A DNA stretch of 64,000 nt from Takakia lepidozioides (Eukaryota > Streptophyta > Takakiopsida > Takakiales > Takakiaceae). Below, piece after piece: positions 22,316 to 34,380 of this stretch. How positions within the stretch are numbered: position 1 is the first letter of the stretch; the number at the start of each line of letters is the position of its first letter. A model generated the notes under the pieces. That model did no database searches. It saw nothing but the letters and a program-made list of their open reading frames with translations, and had not been told where the DNA came from. Location: positions 58,387,053 to 58,451,052 of the forward strand of contig CM060732.1 in assembly GCA_030704615.1 (NCBI GenBank), read 5' to 3'. A program made the position numbers and the translations under genes.

Positions 22316-23369
22316 GTAATTGGGATACAAGATCTGTAATTTTTTTGGATTAGAAAATATCATGTATTTTAAGGAACATTCGGCGTTCAGCTACGTAATA
22401 GGATGAATGAAGTGCATGAAAACTCTGCAACCTACAAGCAACGTGTTTTCAAGAGAGTGATTTTTGTAATTATTTCAATTGGAAATAGAGCGTTGACAAA
22501 CTTGGTAAGTGCTTTTGTTTATAGTAAAATATTATATTACATTAAAAATCCAATAAATCTGATTCATCTTCATATTATTTTGTCGAGCATGTGTGTATGT
22601 GCACACGTGCGCAAATATATAATATATAATAAATTAGTGGCATGTTCCAACATGAATCAATGTATATTCATTGAGAAATCTATTTCACGACGACGAAGTG
22701 CACAATCAGCAAGGCTCAGCTGGCCACAAACTATAAGACGGACTAAACGAACATTTCATGATATTTTGGACCGAGACGTTTCCAGTGACCAACAAAATCT
22801 GACCGCAATATTAAGGTTACTCATTCGTCGAGTACTTTGAGAAGGGAATCAAGCCTAATTCCAGTAGATCGTAATACTGAGAGTGAGTTTCCAGGTTATG
22901 ATGTATTAGCCCCTACCTACCACAATTTCATGGATGTGAAAGATGTTGAGCTCTCAATTATTCAAATAAAATAAAATTCATGGTAGAGATTGCATAACTC
23001 TTAGAGACTATTTGATTTGTCCAAGATGTAATACAAGATATATACTATATATTAGCAGTAATATATGTATGAGACATCCAATGTACCTATTCAAAAAAAA
23101 AAAAAAACCTATTCAAACAATCTTAAATAAGTTTCAAAATCTGAAAACTAATAAAGTTTTAGCTTACATAGATTATTTTATTTGTCCAAGAAAAAACATA
23201 TTATAGTTTAGATTACACAAATGATATGTCACATGATATTTCCAAATATGGGATTGTAAAACCACAGTACGTTGTAAAGCCTTAGAGCATAATCTAGTTC
23301 GATAATCTGTCTCAAAAATCTGAACTATTTTGTATTTCGTTCCTTTTATTTAGAGAGAACACCCTCCCC
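22316..23369. other. AT-rich stretch without a recognised gene
   Basis: Base composition is clearly more A+T-rich than the surroundings. The frame at 22,403-22,840 (145 codons) has no domain I know. A run of fifteen or more A residues lies at about 23,093, flanked by CCTATTCAAA on both sides. A CPRCNTRY-like pair of cysteines at about 23,023 hints at a transposon remnant, but too weakly to call. Confidence 0.45.
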
Positions 23370-24420
23370 CATGAAGCTTGAACTCCACCACTGTGATGGG
23401 AGTCGACAGTGGATGTACCTTCACGAGTCTGTGATGAAGAGGAGAATAATTAGTGAGAAATGTTTCATAGCACATTTGGGTGGGAATGCAGACCCATTCC
23501 GGATGGAACGGGTTCAGAGTCATTGCTCATGGACCGCCATAACTAAGTGCGCTGAAGCACTCAATTCAGGCAGTGCGAACATCATGCCTTTATAACAAGG
23601 TGTACAGTGGAACTTCAACAGAGAAGGCATAAATATAAAGTATTTGAAACCTACATTCTGCCCTGGGCAATCCCCCTTCGTCAGATATAGGTTGTTGACA
23701 GAGTTCCAGGTCTTGATAATCCACATCTCCGAGGCTTTCAAGTAGCTTGTCAACTCCCGACGACATCTCATCGTGATAGATTGTATGATAACAAGAACCC
23801 CTACATCGGAAAGGAAAAACTTGCAAAATGAAAACACCCAACTCCAATACCTCTCGTCAAATTTGTTCCAGGTTGGGCAGGTGTCACTGGGAAAAATATC
23901 CGAGACTGGATGCCCGTCCGGAATGTCCACGATAACCATCTCCAAAGCAAACGGTTTCTGTGCACCATTCACCCAAGATTCTTTCCCCCTCCATGCCTGC
24001 AAGCACTATAGCGTGTAAGAAGGGGATGATGTTTTATAAGCGATATGTCTGATCCGAGTAAAAATAAAACAAAGAAATCAAAACTCAAACAGATGCATGA
24101 TAATTGCTTACTGATTGGAGAAAAGCACATAGCTTGTCCCACGTTTTGGAAGGATCACCACTGTAACTTGACTTCTGTGTCTCAATCATGGCCAGGAACC
24201 CGTCGTTTACCAGTTTGCACATGCCTGAAAAAATGATTATGGATGGGTGCTCCATTGCATCGTAGAGCTCTTTTAGACCCTTCTTCTTTCGGTCAGGTTT
24301 TTTGGCTGGGGGTGGGGTCTGCACTTGCCCCGGTTTCACCACGGACTCCTTCTCATTGTCATTCTGACTCTTTTTCTGCCCCTTTCCCTTCCCTTTCCCC
24401 TTGTCCTTTCTAGGCTTCAC
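23370..24420 (-). pseudogene. Decayed unknown ORF, possible methyltransferase-like remnant
   Basis: On the minus strand, 24,420-24,085 opens with a lysine-rich stretch (GKGKGKGQKK) and continues through LKELYDAMEHP and KLVNDGFLAMIE. The frame at 24,002-23,520 follows with VIVDIPDGHPVSD and RYWSWVFSFCKFFLSDVGVL. The spacing of a D-x-P-x-G motif, an F-rich helix and GVLVII recalls the catalytic motif and following strand of N4/N6-type DNA or RNA methyltransferases. Key positions differ (DIPDG rather than DPPxG), so the resemblance is weak. Introns or frameshifts would be needed to join the parts. I would treat it as an unidentified, probably mobile-element-derived ORF. Confidence 0.35.
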
Positions 24421-24539
24421 TGGCGTATTCTATGCAAGATGCTCTTTCTCAGCCAATATCCTTAAGTTTCTCTTGTGCAACTCCTTCTCCATCAAAGGGG
24501 CCAATGCCTCTGCATTTTCGTTTTGATTTCGGGTCACAA

Positions 24540-26350
24540 GCTCAGACCAATGGCATCCAGAACGTGGGATATCCATATACCAGCAGTAGTCTCGAGGACA
24601 CTAAATCTGCTCTACAGCTTGCAAAGTGAAACTTGATTGAAGCAGGTCTGGGGCAGGAGAAGTTGCATGAAGTACATAAGCAACAACTATACCAGTTGCA
24701 GGCTAAGCATGAGGGCAAACTGCATGAAGTGTAGTTGCTTCATATGGAATTGGAAGCAATCCATAATAGAATGACCATACAATATGCCACACTAACGACT
24801 AATCTAGAGCTGACTGCACTAGAAGCTAAGAACCAAGCTGAGAGATGTTTAATGGCAGAGATAGAGTCAGTGGAGCAGGCGAAACTCATTGCTGACATGA
24901 AGGCTATTGTCTGTCGCAATGAGGATACCTTTCAACAGGACCACCAGGTCGATGCCCAGAAGGACAGGTACATCCTTGAATTGCAGCAAACAATCACAGT
25001 ACGGGAGAATGAGCTTTTTGTGACTGACAAGGCCTGGAAAGAAGCCAATAATCTATCCGTTGCCTATGCAACTTTGGTGGAACCTCATGCAAAATGCATA
25101 GAAAGTTTACAGCAGCAGTTGGAAACATATAGACTCAAAAAGGAGCAAGACCTCCGTGGTGCTACACAGGACTTGGTGGATAATCATCTTTTGCAAGAGT
25201 GGTTAACACAAAGGCCAGTGGAAGGGAATGCACCAAGAAAGCTCACCCAAGAGGAGATGATTGATCTCAGGCTACGGGTGCAGAACATTGCCACAACCAC
25301 TATAAACAATGTCTATAGTCGGATAGCTTAGTTACATGAGGATGTAGAAGGGCTGCAGACTCAAGTGGATGACTTGAGCTCCGACATTGAAAAAAATACC
25401 TTTGTTCCTGAGGAACAGCTCGTGGCTACTTATTTGCACGCAATGACTCTGATTTTCCAATCTTTAGCACATGAGGTGTAGGCATTGCCAACATCAGGAG
25501 GGACAGTGGCATCAATATCACAACAACCACACCTGGTCGACACTGTTGATACCATGGCACTGCAGCAATCTGAGGTTTGGGATGATGCTTCTTTCAACCC
25601 ATCTATTATTACTCACTGCACTTGAATACAATTGGGTTATGATTATGCCCTTCAACCAAATTCCCATTGTTATAGATTTGGCTTGGAAAGAATTCAATCC
25701 TCCAGAGTCTTTGGCCCACCATTACCAGATTATGCGCATTTGGTTGCCAGTGGCAACTTGGACTAAAGTTCTTTCAAATGACAGACCCATTGAAGATCAC
25801 CATTTTGGCGGTACTAGTCTGAGGTAGGCACCATGCCGAAGGAATTAATTGCCTTCCAGATTGTTCATGGATACATGTACACCAAGACCAAGGAGATACC
25901 TAGTTTGGTCATGGGTTGTGGACTGTATTATGTTGCTTGTTTTATTTCACGCTATCACATTGAGCAGCAAAGGATGCAGATGAGATTTCAGACTTATTCC
26001 AATGGGGATCATTGGGTGATACCTTTGGTTCCATCACATACATATCTGTATGATGTAAGAATCATGCTTTAGAAGGATTCCCAACTTCGTTCTTCGTTCA
26101 CTTTTGCTCTGGAGAATTTGGCCAAGAAAAACTTGGGTCTTGACCACATTTTTTCTAAAGGGCATGAAGCCAAAAAGTGTTACACTTCTCCAACGCCATT
26201 CGCACACCACTAAGCTATACAGATGAGGAGCTGCGGGTGTACACTAATTTTGCCCGCAAGAGATTGATACAAGTTTTAAAGTTTAAGCTTCCAGACATGG
26301 TGGGCAAACAATGTATGCCACGCAGGATTCCTGAGAAGCCACATTTTGGT
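24540..26350 (+). mobile_element. Diverged fragment of the post-pol region of the copy 1/2 gypsy family
   Basis: It matches the post-pol ORF region of copy 2 (about 32,000-30,240, minus strand) at moderate protein similarity. It includes a coiled-coil-like part at 24,735-25,331 (MTIQYATLTTNLELTALEA, CRNEDTFQQDHQ, LRVQNIATTTINNVYSRIA). Later blocks are NDRPIEDHHF, GCGLYYVACFISRYHIEQQ, GDHWVIPLVPSHTYLYD and YKLP/FKLPDMVGKQCMP. Stops and frameshifts break it. It is too diverged to be the missing tail of copy 1. No LTR accompanies it. Confidence 0.75.
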
Positions 26351-27318
26351 TGCGATTTACTTTCCTGTTCCTTAGTCAGTATCTGCTATGGCGGCTGAGT
26401 TAGTTTTCCTGATAGGGCTAGTTGATGTGGTCGACTATAGGAGTTGCATGTGTAGTAATTGCATATGCAAGTGGGGTTCGGGTTTTAAGGCTGTTTTTGT
26501 GAGAATGTTGCTCCTTACTTTTTGGCAGACGGTAGTGGGAGAAGGCAAGGAGATAGAGAAGTGGAGGGCGCATGGTGATGTGAACGAGAGGCTAGGGCTT
26601 TAAGCTGGAGGGATCATGCTGATGAAGAAGTAAAAATTGGCTATTTGGGTCACTGCTTGGTGTTTGAGTCTGAAATTGCATATGCATGAGGGAAGTCTGA
26701 TTGCAGCTTTGGCCAGCCAAGCATGTAAAGGGTGTGGGTACAATAGCTAGGAAATCAGGGCATGTAGGTAGTGCATCACTCAAATCACCTTGAGGGGAGA
26801 CTCCATATTGCATAGATGGAATAGTAGGGTGCATCTGCAAAGTGGCAACATTGTTCTTTTGTTCCAGAAGATCAATCGAACCCGCACTCGTGTGTAACTG
26901 ACGAGTGTATTTGGATCTGCCCCTTGGACGCGAGAGATAAAAGATGAGAGGGAGTGAGAGAAAATGAGCGGATGCCGGGTAGGCTCGGGTAGTTCGATCA
27001 GGTTGTCTGACGGGGTGCCATGAACACAAGAGGGTGACTGCTCTTCACGGGCTAGGCCCATCTTTCAAGGGAAATTCTGTGAAGGCTATGATGGGTGTTT
27101 TTCAATATGCGTGATCACATGCACGGCAGTTGTTAATCTATGACGGATGTGTGTCCTACCCATGTCTTCTCTTCCGCTGCGGCATGGGTGGGATGGAATG
27201 TTACTCTGGTGACTTGAAGTGAATGTTGTGAGGAGATGTTTTGCCCCTTTCTTTTCACACCAACACCCCCTCACACTTAGGCGCATGGGGAGGGCCGAGT
27301 CAGGCCGTGCTGGGGTTT

Positions 27319-28131
27319 GCGACGTCCAGACGTCGCCAAAATGCCACAATGGCGAGGTTGCGATTCCCCACAGTCGTATGTCTGCTGGGGCGACGCTCCT
27401 GTAGGGCCGCGACATTGGGGAGTCGCAAAGATGCCATTTTCCCCTTGGCCGCCACATGGCGAGGGCACGCCACCTCGCGGGGGTTGCGACTGCTAGAAGT
27501 CACCCGTCAGCGGTAATGCGACGGGCCTGCGACGTCCGGGAATCGCAGAGAGGCCCTATTTAGTGTCTCTTTGCAAAGGTCATGGCTGAGGCCAGGGTCA
27601 ATTGATCCCCTTTTTCCAATATTTATAGTGCTCCTTCCCTCTTGCTATATAACAGTGCCAAAGTTCTTTCTACCACCATTGGTGCCAATCCCATTTGACG
27701 GCCGCCGCCACATTCTCCTCCTCATTACCTCAAGTAGGATGATGATTTTTTGCACATGCACATGATTTTGTTTTATTGTGTTCCCAAGCCATATGCTTAA
27801 TGACAACGTTTGCTATGCGTGTGCAAATTTTGGGAGTGAACAAAAATCATTTGGACTGAAAATCATATTTTCTTCCCTCTTTTTGCACTCCCAAGTTGAG
27901 TTCTTTTCAACTTCATGCACCCTCCATAGAGAGTTCCGCAATAGTGAGTGAAAGAAACTCTTTGTTTTTGTTTTTTATTTATTTTTGTTTGGTCCAATGT
28001 TTTCCATGGATGTAGTGGTCTGGGGTTTGCATTCACAAAACAAAATAGAGCTAAAACAAAAATCATTACGTAGAACAAATCCGCAATCATAGATATTATA
28101 AATGTAGGGGGTTGCGACCTCCAGGGGTCGC
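27319..28131. repeat. Six scattered GCGAC-N8-GTCGC palindromes
   Basis: Nearly all are 18 bp: 27,319-27,336; 27,360-27,376 (one base shorter); 27,409-27,426; 27,486-27,503 (one arm mismatched); 27,529-27,546; and 28,114-28,131. The arms GCGAC and GTCGC match the outer bases of the array at 1,688-2,174. Confidence 0.65.
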
Positions 28132-28295
28132 CTTGCGACGGCATTGCGATGCCCCAACAGGTCTATGACGGCGGGGAATTGCAATATCGTCTTTTCTGTG
28201 TCTTTGCAAAGATCATGGCAGAGGCCAAGCTGAATGGATCCATTGTTGTAAATCTTTTTAGTCCTCCTTTTGTGCTACAATATAACAGGTCTATC
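27547..28295 (+). repeat. Two copies of a segment of about 120 bp
   Basis: The copies are 27,547-27,665 and 28,176-28,295. They share GTGTCTTTGCAAAG-TCATGG-GAGGCCA, a GATCC word, a TCCTTC/TCCTTT word and ATATAACAG, with small differences. Each copy is preceded by GCGAC palindromes. I do not recognise the element. Confidence 0.55.
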
Positions 28296-28799
28296 TTGCA
28301 TGTGGGAGACCGTGATCAACCCGGGCGGCCTTATTGTTAAAGACAAAGGGCAGGAAGAGGGGTGGGGACACTAGGAAAGGAAAAGGGAAGGGCCATGGGA
28401 TTAGAGGGTTGAGGGTAGATTGCTTTGGCAATGGCTTTATCAACATTGTTGTCTTTTACACCAATTTCGAAGATTTTTTCTGTTGTATCGACATCATGTT
28501 AACCAAATCGATTGAAGGGTTTCCAGGGGTAAGTCTTGGTCAGCACTTGTAGAACAAGAACCATGTCTTCCAACATTCTTGCCCTCGTACAAAAACTCAA
28601 CAATCCTAGATTTTTTTTTCGAGTCACAACTTCACTAGAATCATTCCTAGATTGCCACACCTACAAAAGATTTTTTTCATGGATTTTTCATTAATCAATC
28701 ATAGAAATAAACTACAGGCATATACATGTACAATCAATCGAATGGATGGGTACAATTATGTGCGAGAATTATTATGAAGCTTTGATTACGTGTCTAATC

Positions 28800-28976
28800 A
28801 ACTTGAATATCATTATCCGGAGCTTCTTCATCCTCATCAAGCTGCAAGTCTTCTTGCTTATCAGAGTCATTCTCATAAATGGCCTAGTCACCAAAAGACA
28901 CATCTGAATTATCTTCCTTCTCGGTTTCAATGACCATGTATTCATCTTCTTCTCCAACATCCGCATCTGATGGAGC
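28800..28976 (-). pseudogene. CACTA-associated (DUF4216-type) ORF, 3' part
   Basis: This is the continuation of the reading frame at 42,708-42,128, split by gypsy copy 2. It is a short acidic tail (GEEDEYMVIETEKEDNSD), ending in a TAG after SFGD, with a further acidic stretch behind it. It ends at the 5-bp target duplication GGAGC (28,972-28,976). The frame phase fits the part on the other side of the insertion exactly. The CACTA ends were not found. Confidence 0.6.
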
Positions 28977-29886
28977 TGTCGCGCGGCAATTACTCACCCA
29001 TCCCTTCGCTATTCGAGGCGGAAACTCCAAGATAGAAGAGTTGGAAATCTCTAAGTACTCAGCCCGCGCAGAACAATCAGTCATGACCTACAGCTAGTGT
29101 ATCATGGGGTGTTTCCTATTTGTTTCCCTTTTGGCATTCATGTTAGCTACCTTACCATTGATAATTAAGTATCAGTTTGCTTTATCAATCTATTGGATTC
29201 CATCAACTCATCCATTCATTCCACAGCTTCACTCAGATCTCTCTACACAGTGTGATTGTATCGTAAAAGTATCCGATTATGATTTATCAGGTATCAGGCC
29301 GAAGCCATTGTGCTCTAATCCTGCTCTACAATATTACAAAGCCTTGCATATAACAGCATCTACTCATCATCTCTCTATCTTCACTTCCGTTCTTAATCTC
29401 TGCCCGATCCCCTCTCCTCCATGACCAAGAAGTCCTCCTCCGAATGAATTCCCCAAAATTCCCCGCTTCTCCCTTTATCTTCCTACCCGTGGTTCTAACC
29501 GTTTCCCTCACTAACCGTCGTCTGTGAACTAACATGTTCCCTTCGCAGGTGTTGTTCCCCACAGTCGTTCCCTGTCCTGCTCTCCGTTCCCTATGATCGT
29601 GACAGCTGTGTCAGCTGTGACTGGCTGTGTGACTGTGACGGGCTGTGTGGCTGGACTGTGTTTGGCTGTGTCGGGCTGTGACTGGCTGTGTGGCTGTGAC
29701 TGTGTGGCTGTGTCGGGTGACTGTGTGGGCTGTGTGTGGCTGCTGTGTGGCTTGGTGACCTGTGTAACCCCCTCTACAGTGCGCTGCTGTCACCCCTAAG
29801 GCTCCTGTTGGTCTCAGTCTGTGCAAAAATTAAGGGTACCCTACAGATCCCGTATAAGTGTCTAAGTCCCAGACAGTCCTCTAACA
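28977..29886 (-). repeat. 3' LTR of gypsy copy 2
   Basis: It is 910 bp with TG...CA ends when read on the minus strand (TGTTAGAGG... to ...GCGCGACA). It contains the CACAGCC tract at 29,599-29,764. The target duplication GGAGC lies immediately outside at 28,972-28,976. Confidence 0.94.
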
Positions 29887-29889
29887 TTA

Positions 29890-29902
29890 CCCTTCCCCCC
29901 TC
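29890..29902 (-). other. Polypurine tract of gypsy copy 2
   Basis: On the minus strand GAGGGGGGAAGGG ends three bases before the 3' LTR, the expected position for plus-strand priming. Confidence 0.85.
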
Positions 29903-29936
29903 AAAAAGCCGTGTCCTCACGGTTTACTGATTTCGA

Positions 29937-32900
29937 TTAGCAAACCTTTGTGAGTGAGCACCTTTGACGTTGAGAGTTTCGTGGCGGACTGTGTGTACGA
30001 GCCCGAGGTCTGTCTCTGGTTGACGGAGATGGTTGATCACTACCTGGATAAGTGAGGCCCTCTGGAGGCTGATATCGAGGTAACCTTTCCGGCATAGGAG
30101 ACCCCCGTCGCTTCTTCTCTGCCATCTGAATTGCATAGTCTTCTCCCATGTCAAAAGAATTCGGTGAAGAAACAGTTGTATCAGAATCCTCATCGCCTCT
30201 CAGGTTTTTAATTTTCGAACTTTTTGTGGAATCATCTGGGGCATACAATGCTGTCCTACCATGTCTGGAAGTTTATATTTTACAACTTGGTGTAACCGCT
30301 GAACAGCAAAATTGGTGTAGACACTGAGCTCCTTGTCTGTCCAGGTGAGTGGGGTACCAATTACTGGTGCAGCGTGCAAGTATTTCCATGCCACATGTCC
30401 CTTATAGAAAATATCATCAATGCCGAATTTCTGTGTTGACAAATTGTTCCAGGCCGCTTGAAACCATGAACGAATTTGAGAATCCTTTTGCATCATAACT
30501 TTTGGTCATATAGGTACATATGAGGTGGCACCGAAGGTAATACCCAATGATCTCCACTGGAATAACTCAGAAAGCGTGTTTGCATCTTTTGTTGCTCAAT
30601 GTGATAACGTACCAGAAAACAAGCAGCGTAGTATAACCCGCATCCCATGACAATACTTGCTACTCCTTTGGTCTTGGTATAAATGAGTCCATGTACAACC
30701 TGGAAAGCAATCAATTCCCTCAACATGGTACCTGCCTCGTGCCAGTATTGTGCAAAGTGATGATCTTCAATATGTCGATTGTTCGGAAGAACTTTAGTCC
30801 TAGTTGCCACTGGGCCAAATACGCATGATTTGGTAGTAATGTGCGAATGACTGCGGAGGACTAAATTCTTTCCAAGCCAAATCCAACATGATGGGAATTT
30901 GGTTGAAGGGCATAATCAGCCCTACTGTACTCCCTTGCAGCTGGAGTTTTAGGTGGGTTAAAAGCGCATTGCCCCATACCTCAGGCTGTGGTGTGTTGTA
31001 GTAACCACAGGTTCAGCTACTGGTACAGTGACTTGTTGTGGTGGTGGTGGTACTGGCTCTTGTATCATTGGCATCTCCTGCACCTCCTGTGAAGACTGAA
31101 AAGCCAAAGTTCTGGCTTGTAAATAAGAAGCCATTAGCTGTTCCTGAGGGATATAGACTCTTTGTCGATGTTTGAAGTGAGGTCTCCACTTGAGTCTGCA
31201 GTCCGTCTACATCCTCTTGTAACTCTGCTATCCTACTATAGACATTGTCTATAGTAGTTGTGGCAATGTTCTGCACCTGCAGCCTGAGCTCATTCATCTC
31301 GCTTTGGGTGAGCTTTCGTGGTGCTTTGCCCTCTACTGGCCCTTGTGCTAACCAGACCTGCATAAGGCTGTTATCCACCAAGTTGCTTGTGGTTCCCTGA
31401 GAGTTTGCTCCTCTCTTAGCTTGTACACTTCTAACTGCTGTTGTAAAGCCTCCATGCGCTTCGCCTGAGGTTCAACCAATTCGCATAGGCAGCAAGTAGA
31501 TTATTGCTTCCTCCAAGCCTTGTTATTGACCGCGATTTCATTTCTATTGGCCATGATGTTTGTTGCAACTCCACGATGTGCTTCTCTTGATCAGCTTCAA
31601 TCTGCCTGTATTGCTTGAAAGTATCCTCATTGCGACAGATTGTATTCTTCATATCGACAATGAGTTTCATTTGCTCAACATTCTCTTCTTCTGCCTTCGT
31701 ACATTTTTCCGCTTGACTGTTTATTTCTTTTGTAGATTGGTCAAGCATAGTTGTGAATGTAGCACATTGTATCGCCATCCTGTCATGCACTGTCTGCAAC
31801 TCCGTATGTAGTGCATTCACTTCTTGCAACTTGCTTTCATGCTGCACCTGCATTTGGTATAGCTGTTGCTTATGTGCTTCGTGCAACTGGTCTTGCGCGA
31901 GGCCTGCCTCAATCAATTGTTCCTTGGCCAATTGCAAAGCCTTCTGTATTTCCCAAGTCCTGCTGCATCTTGAGAGTGACCTCTTCATCGACCTTGTTTG
32001 CACACTCAGTGGCTAGTCGAGCCTCAACTCCTTCCTGAGTTCCTCTCTCAAGGCTGTCAATTGGGTAGTTGGAACATGGGATTTGACATAAGTCCCCAAC
32101 AAATTAAGTGTCCTGCCTATGGAACTCATCAGCATTGCCTGTTGAGGGTCATCATGGTGAGGTTGCTGCTGTTCCTCCTGATCCTCAACAGTGTGATGTC
32201 TCACGAACCATTCAGGCCATTGTCCCACCGGATTTTCTTCCTGAACCACTTCATCTATCACCGGTGCTACAGTGTCATGACCTTCCGCCTGTGGTACCTC
32301 CGACACAGGTGTGTGTATTATATGCACCTCAGGATTTCCCTTGGGCAACTGTTGCACCTCTGGGAATCTCTGTCTCCTTGACCAGACCAGAATATTCATA
32401 GAGAAGGTCCCCCTTCTCCATTTCTGCCACTATCTGTTCTGTAGTTGGAATATCTAACCCTTCTCTTTCCAAATCAATTATTTCTGGTTGAGCTGCATGG
32501 ACAACTTGTGACCTTGTGACAAGTCGATCAGCTGGCTGTGATGGTTGTGATACAAAGTAACTTCCTCCTCCCTCTCTGAAGGTCCTGCTTCCAGTAATAG
32601 CATTTCTCTGTGCTGCTGTGGCCCCTTCCTGCACATTGAGCTTGGGAAACATTATCATTGCGGAATCCGTGAAGCCAGTGGGATCCGCCACTACAGTCTT
32701 TCCCCGTCTCTGCCTCTTAGTCTCGGGTTGCCCTGCTAGTCCACCCTCACTGTGTGAAGAGCTTGCTCATTTCATTTTTTGGTTTCTGGCTCAAACACTC
32801 CCATTTCCTTTCTTTCTTGAGCATCAAGTATGCCAGAATCAAGGATTATTTGAGCAATGATTGGGCCAGACACTATGATAGGAAACTTTGCGGTAGTACC

Positions 32901-34077
32901 TTGTAATCTTTTCATCTCCTCACCAGTGCGTTGTACATTATGTCCGCCCATTGTACCTCTGGTCCCTTCAGGCCTTTGAGTATTTCCTCCGTGAAGGATC
33001 TGCTCAAATACTGTTGGTTCTGTTTCATGGCAATCAGAACGTTCAATACCTGGCCTACCTCTTTTAGCCCTGGGTACACAGCCTTGGTACAAGCATAACC
33101 CTGAGTTTTAAAGAAACTCCCCTTCTGGAATAAGTCCCCTTTGCAGTCTTGCCCTGTGTTCCTCCACATGCACCTGACCTGCTGGCAATCAAAACAATTG
33201 CTGGAGGTATAGGGGAGTAATCATCAATTCAACTCCCTTCACCGTTGTTGTTCCTGTCCTTGGCTCAAAGTTCTGCAAAAATTGTAACATGTACTGTCTA
33301 TGGTGTAATGTCCAATCTAGGCTTTGCAATCCTTGCAATCTCAGCTCCTCCAGTATCTGTATCGCCAGTGGGGTAGCAATCGTTTGTTTCTGCAGAATGT
33401 GGTGCTCTTCACCCTGATTTCCTCCATTCCTCTCACTCTCTTCATTTTAGACTCACAGAACTGTTTTGGCTGTAACAACTGCAGGAATTGCTGTAGTGCA
33501 CAAAGCATAAACGTATGGTTGCCGTAGAAAGCTATGGGTAATTTCTTGTAAGCCTGCGGGGCTTGCAAGCATCGCTCAAGAGAAAAGCTCCGCTCTGTCC
33601 TTTCGTGTCTATGCCACTGCGTAAGTAATATTGCGAGCGTATAGTCTTCTGTTAGTTCCTCCATAGTTTCCAAGCTATAGCATTGATGGTCTGTCCCGTC
33701 GAGACGCCCGTTACTCAGAACGACGCCGCCTCTTGCGCTCAATTTCCCTCCATTTCTTGATCCTTTCTCTGGTTTTCTATTGGCTGTATCCGCTGTGACT
33801 GGATTTTAGATTTTATTTTCTTTAGTGGACTTTCCCTGCTGGATAGTCCACTAGGATCACACATGTGACAAGAATTTCGTTTTTCTGTACTTGCCGTTCG
33901 TTCTGTTTCCCTTTTTCCGTATTCATTAATGGGCCCGCCTTTCATCCCTTTTGACGGCCGTTCTTGTCCTCTTTCTTTATAACACCTGTTCTTGCACTTC
34001 CTTCTCAGCTGTGTGTCGCGCCCTGACCTCCACGTGTCTATTTTTAAACTAATTTCCGTTTCTCTTCCGTCAGCCAT
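29937..34077 (-). pseudogene. Post-pol ORF region of gypsy copy 2
   Basis: A chain of frames between integrase and PPT, conserved in copy 1 (start) and in the fragment at 24.5-26.35 kb (end). In order: a basic stretch (34,077-33,739); AYKKLPIAFYGNHTFMLC; VGQVLNVLIAMKQNQQYLSR and WADIMYNALV; an acidic-hydrophobic part with QPSQPADRLVTRSQVVHAAQ (32,691-32,329); and a coiled-coil-like part (32,003-31,431; RMAIQCATFTTMLDQ, NEDTFKQYRQIEADQEK). The end has RHIEDHHF, MGCGLYYAACFLVRYHIEQQ and GDHWVLPSVPPHMYLYD. Frameshifts split it. An extra ORF in this place is known for Athila/Tat/Ogre elements; I do not recognise an envelope or other named domain. Confidence 0.65.
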
Positions 34078-34138
34078 TTTCTTGAAGTTATTATGCGTCC
34101 ACCTGTCACTGATTCTATGGATCGTGTAACCCTAGTAG

Positions 34139-34380
34139 GCTGTGTTGAGCTGTGACAGGCTGTGTCATACTGTGTTACGCTGTGATAGGCTGTGATGCAC
34201 TGTGGTAAGCTGTGATAGGCTGTGACACGCTGTGGTAGGTTGTGATAGGCTGTGTTGCGCCGGTGCTGGGCTGTGATAGGCTGTGTCACGTTGTGATGGG
34301 CTGTGATAGGTTGTGCTTTGCCTTGATGGGCTGTGATAGGCTGTGCTTTGCCTTGTTGGGCTGTGATAGGCTGTGTCACG
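34139..34380 (-). repeat. CACAGCCTATCACAGC repeats in the pol C-terminus of copy 2
   Basis: The same repeat as 13,015-13,246, here encoding TAYHSP/ITAYHS units at the end of the integrase frame. Unit number and order differ from copy 1. Confidence 0.85.

Larger units (their letters stand above)
26351..28690. other. No gene recognised; contains GCGAC palindromes and a duplicated segment
   Basis: No open frame carries a known domain. The G+C-rich part 27,290-27,560 holds GCGAC palindromes. Two similar segments lie at 27,547-27,665 and 28,176-28,295. Some sequence may be promoter or 5' transcribed DNA of a decayed element, since the second palindrome locus resembles the one upstream of the hAT gene at 1.7-2.2 kb. 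Confidence 0.45.

Noticed and set aside
22403-22840. 145-codon ORF as a gene
   Set aside because: It lies in AT-rich DNA, has no recognisable domain, no homologous copy in the window and no supporting splice or promoter signal.
23085-23120. Poly-A flanked by CCTATTCAAA as a retroposed gene
   Set aside because: There is no body of sequence between the two flanking words apart from the A run; slippage explains it better.
23012-23206. Transposase zinc motif (CPRCNTRY)
   Set aside because: A single CxxC pair in AT-rich DNA is too little to call a transposase.
24540-26350. The missing 3' part of gypsy copy 1
   Set aside because: Copies 1 and 2 are nearly identical up to 15,044, while this fragment is clearly more diverged from copy 2, so it belongs to another, older member.
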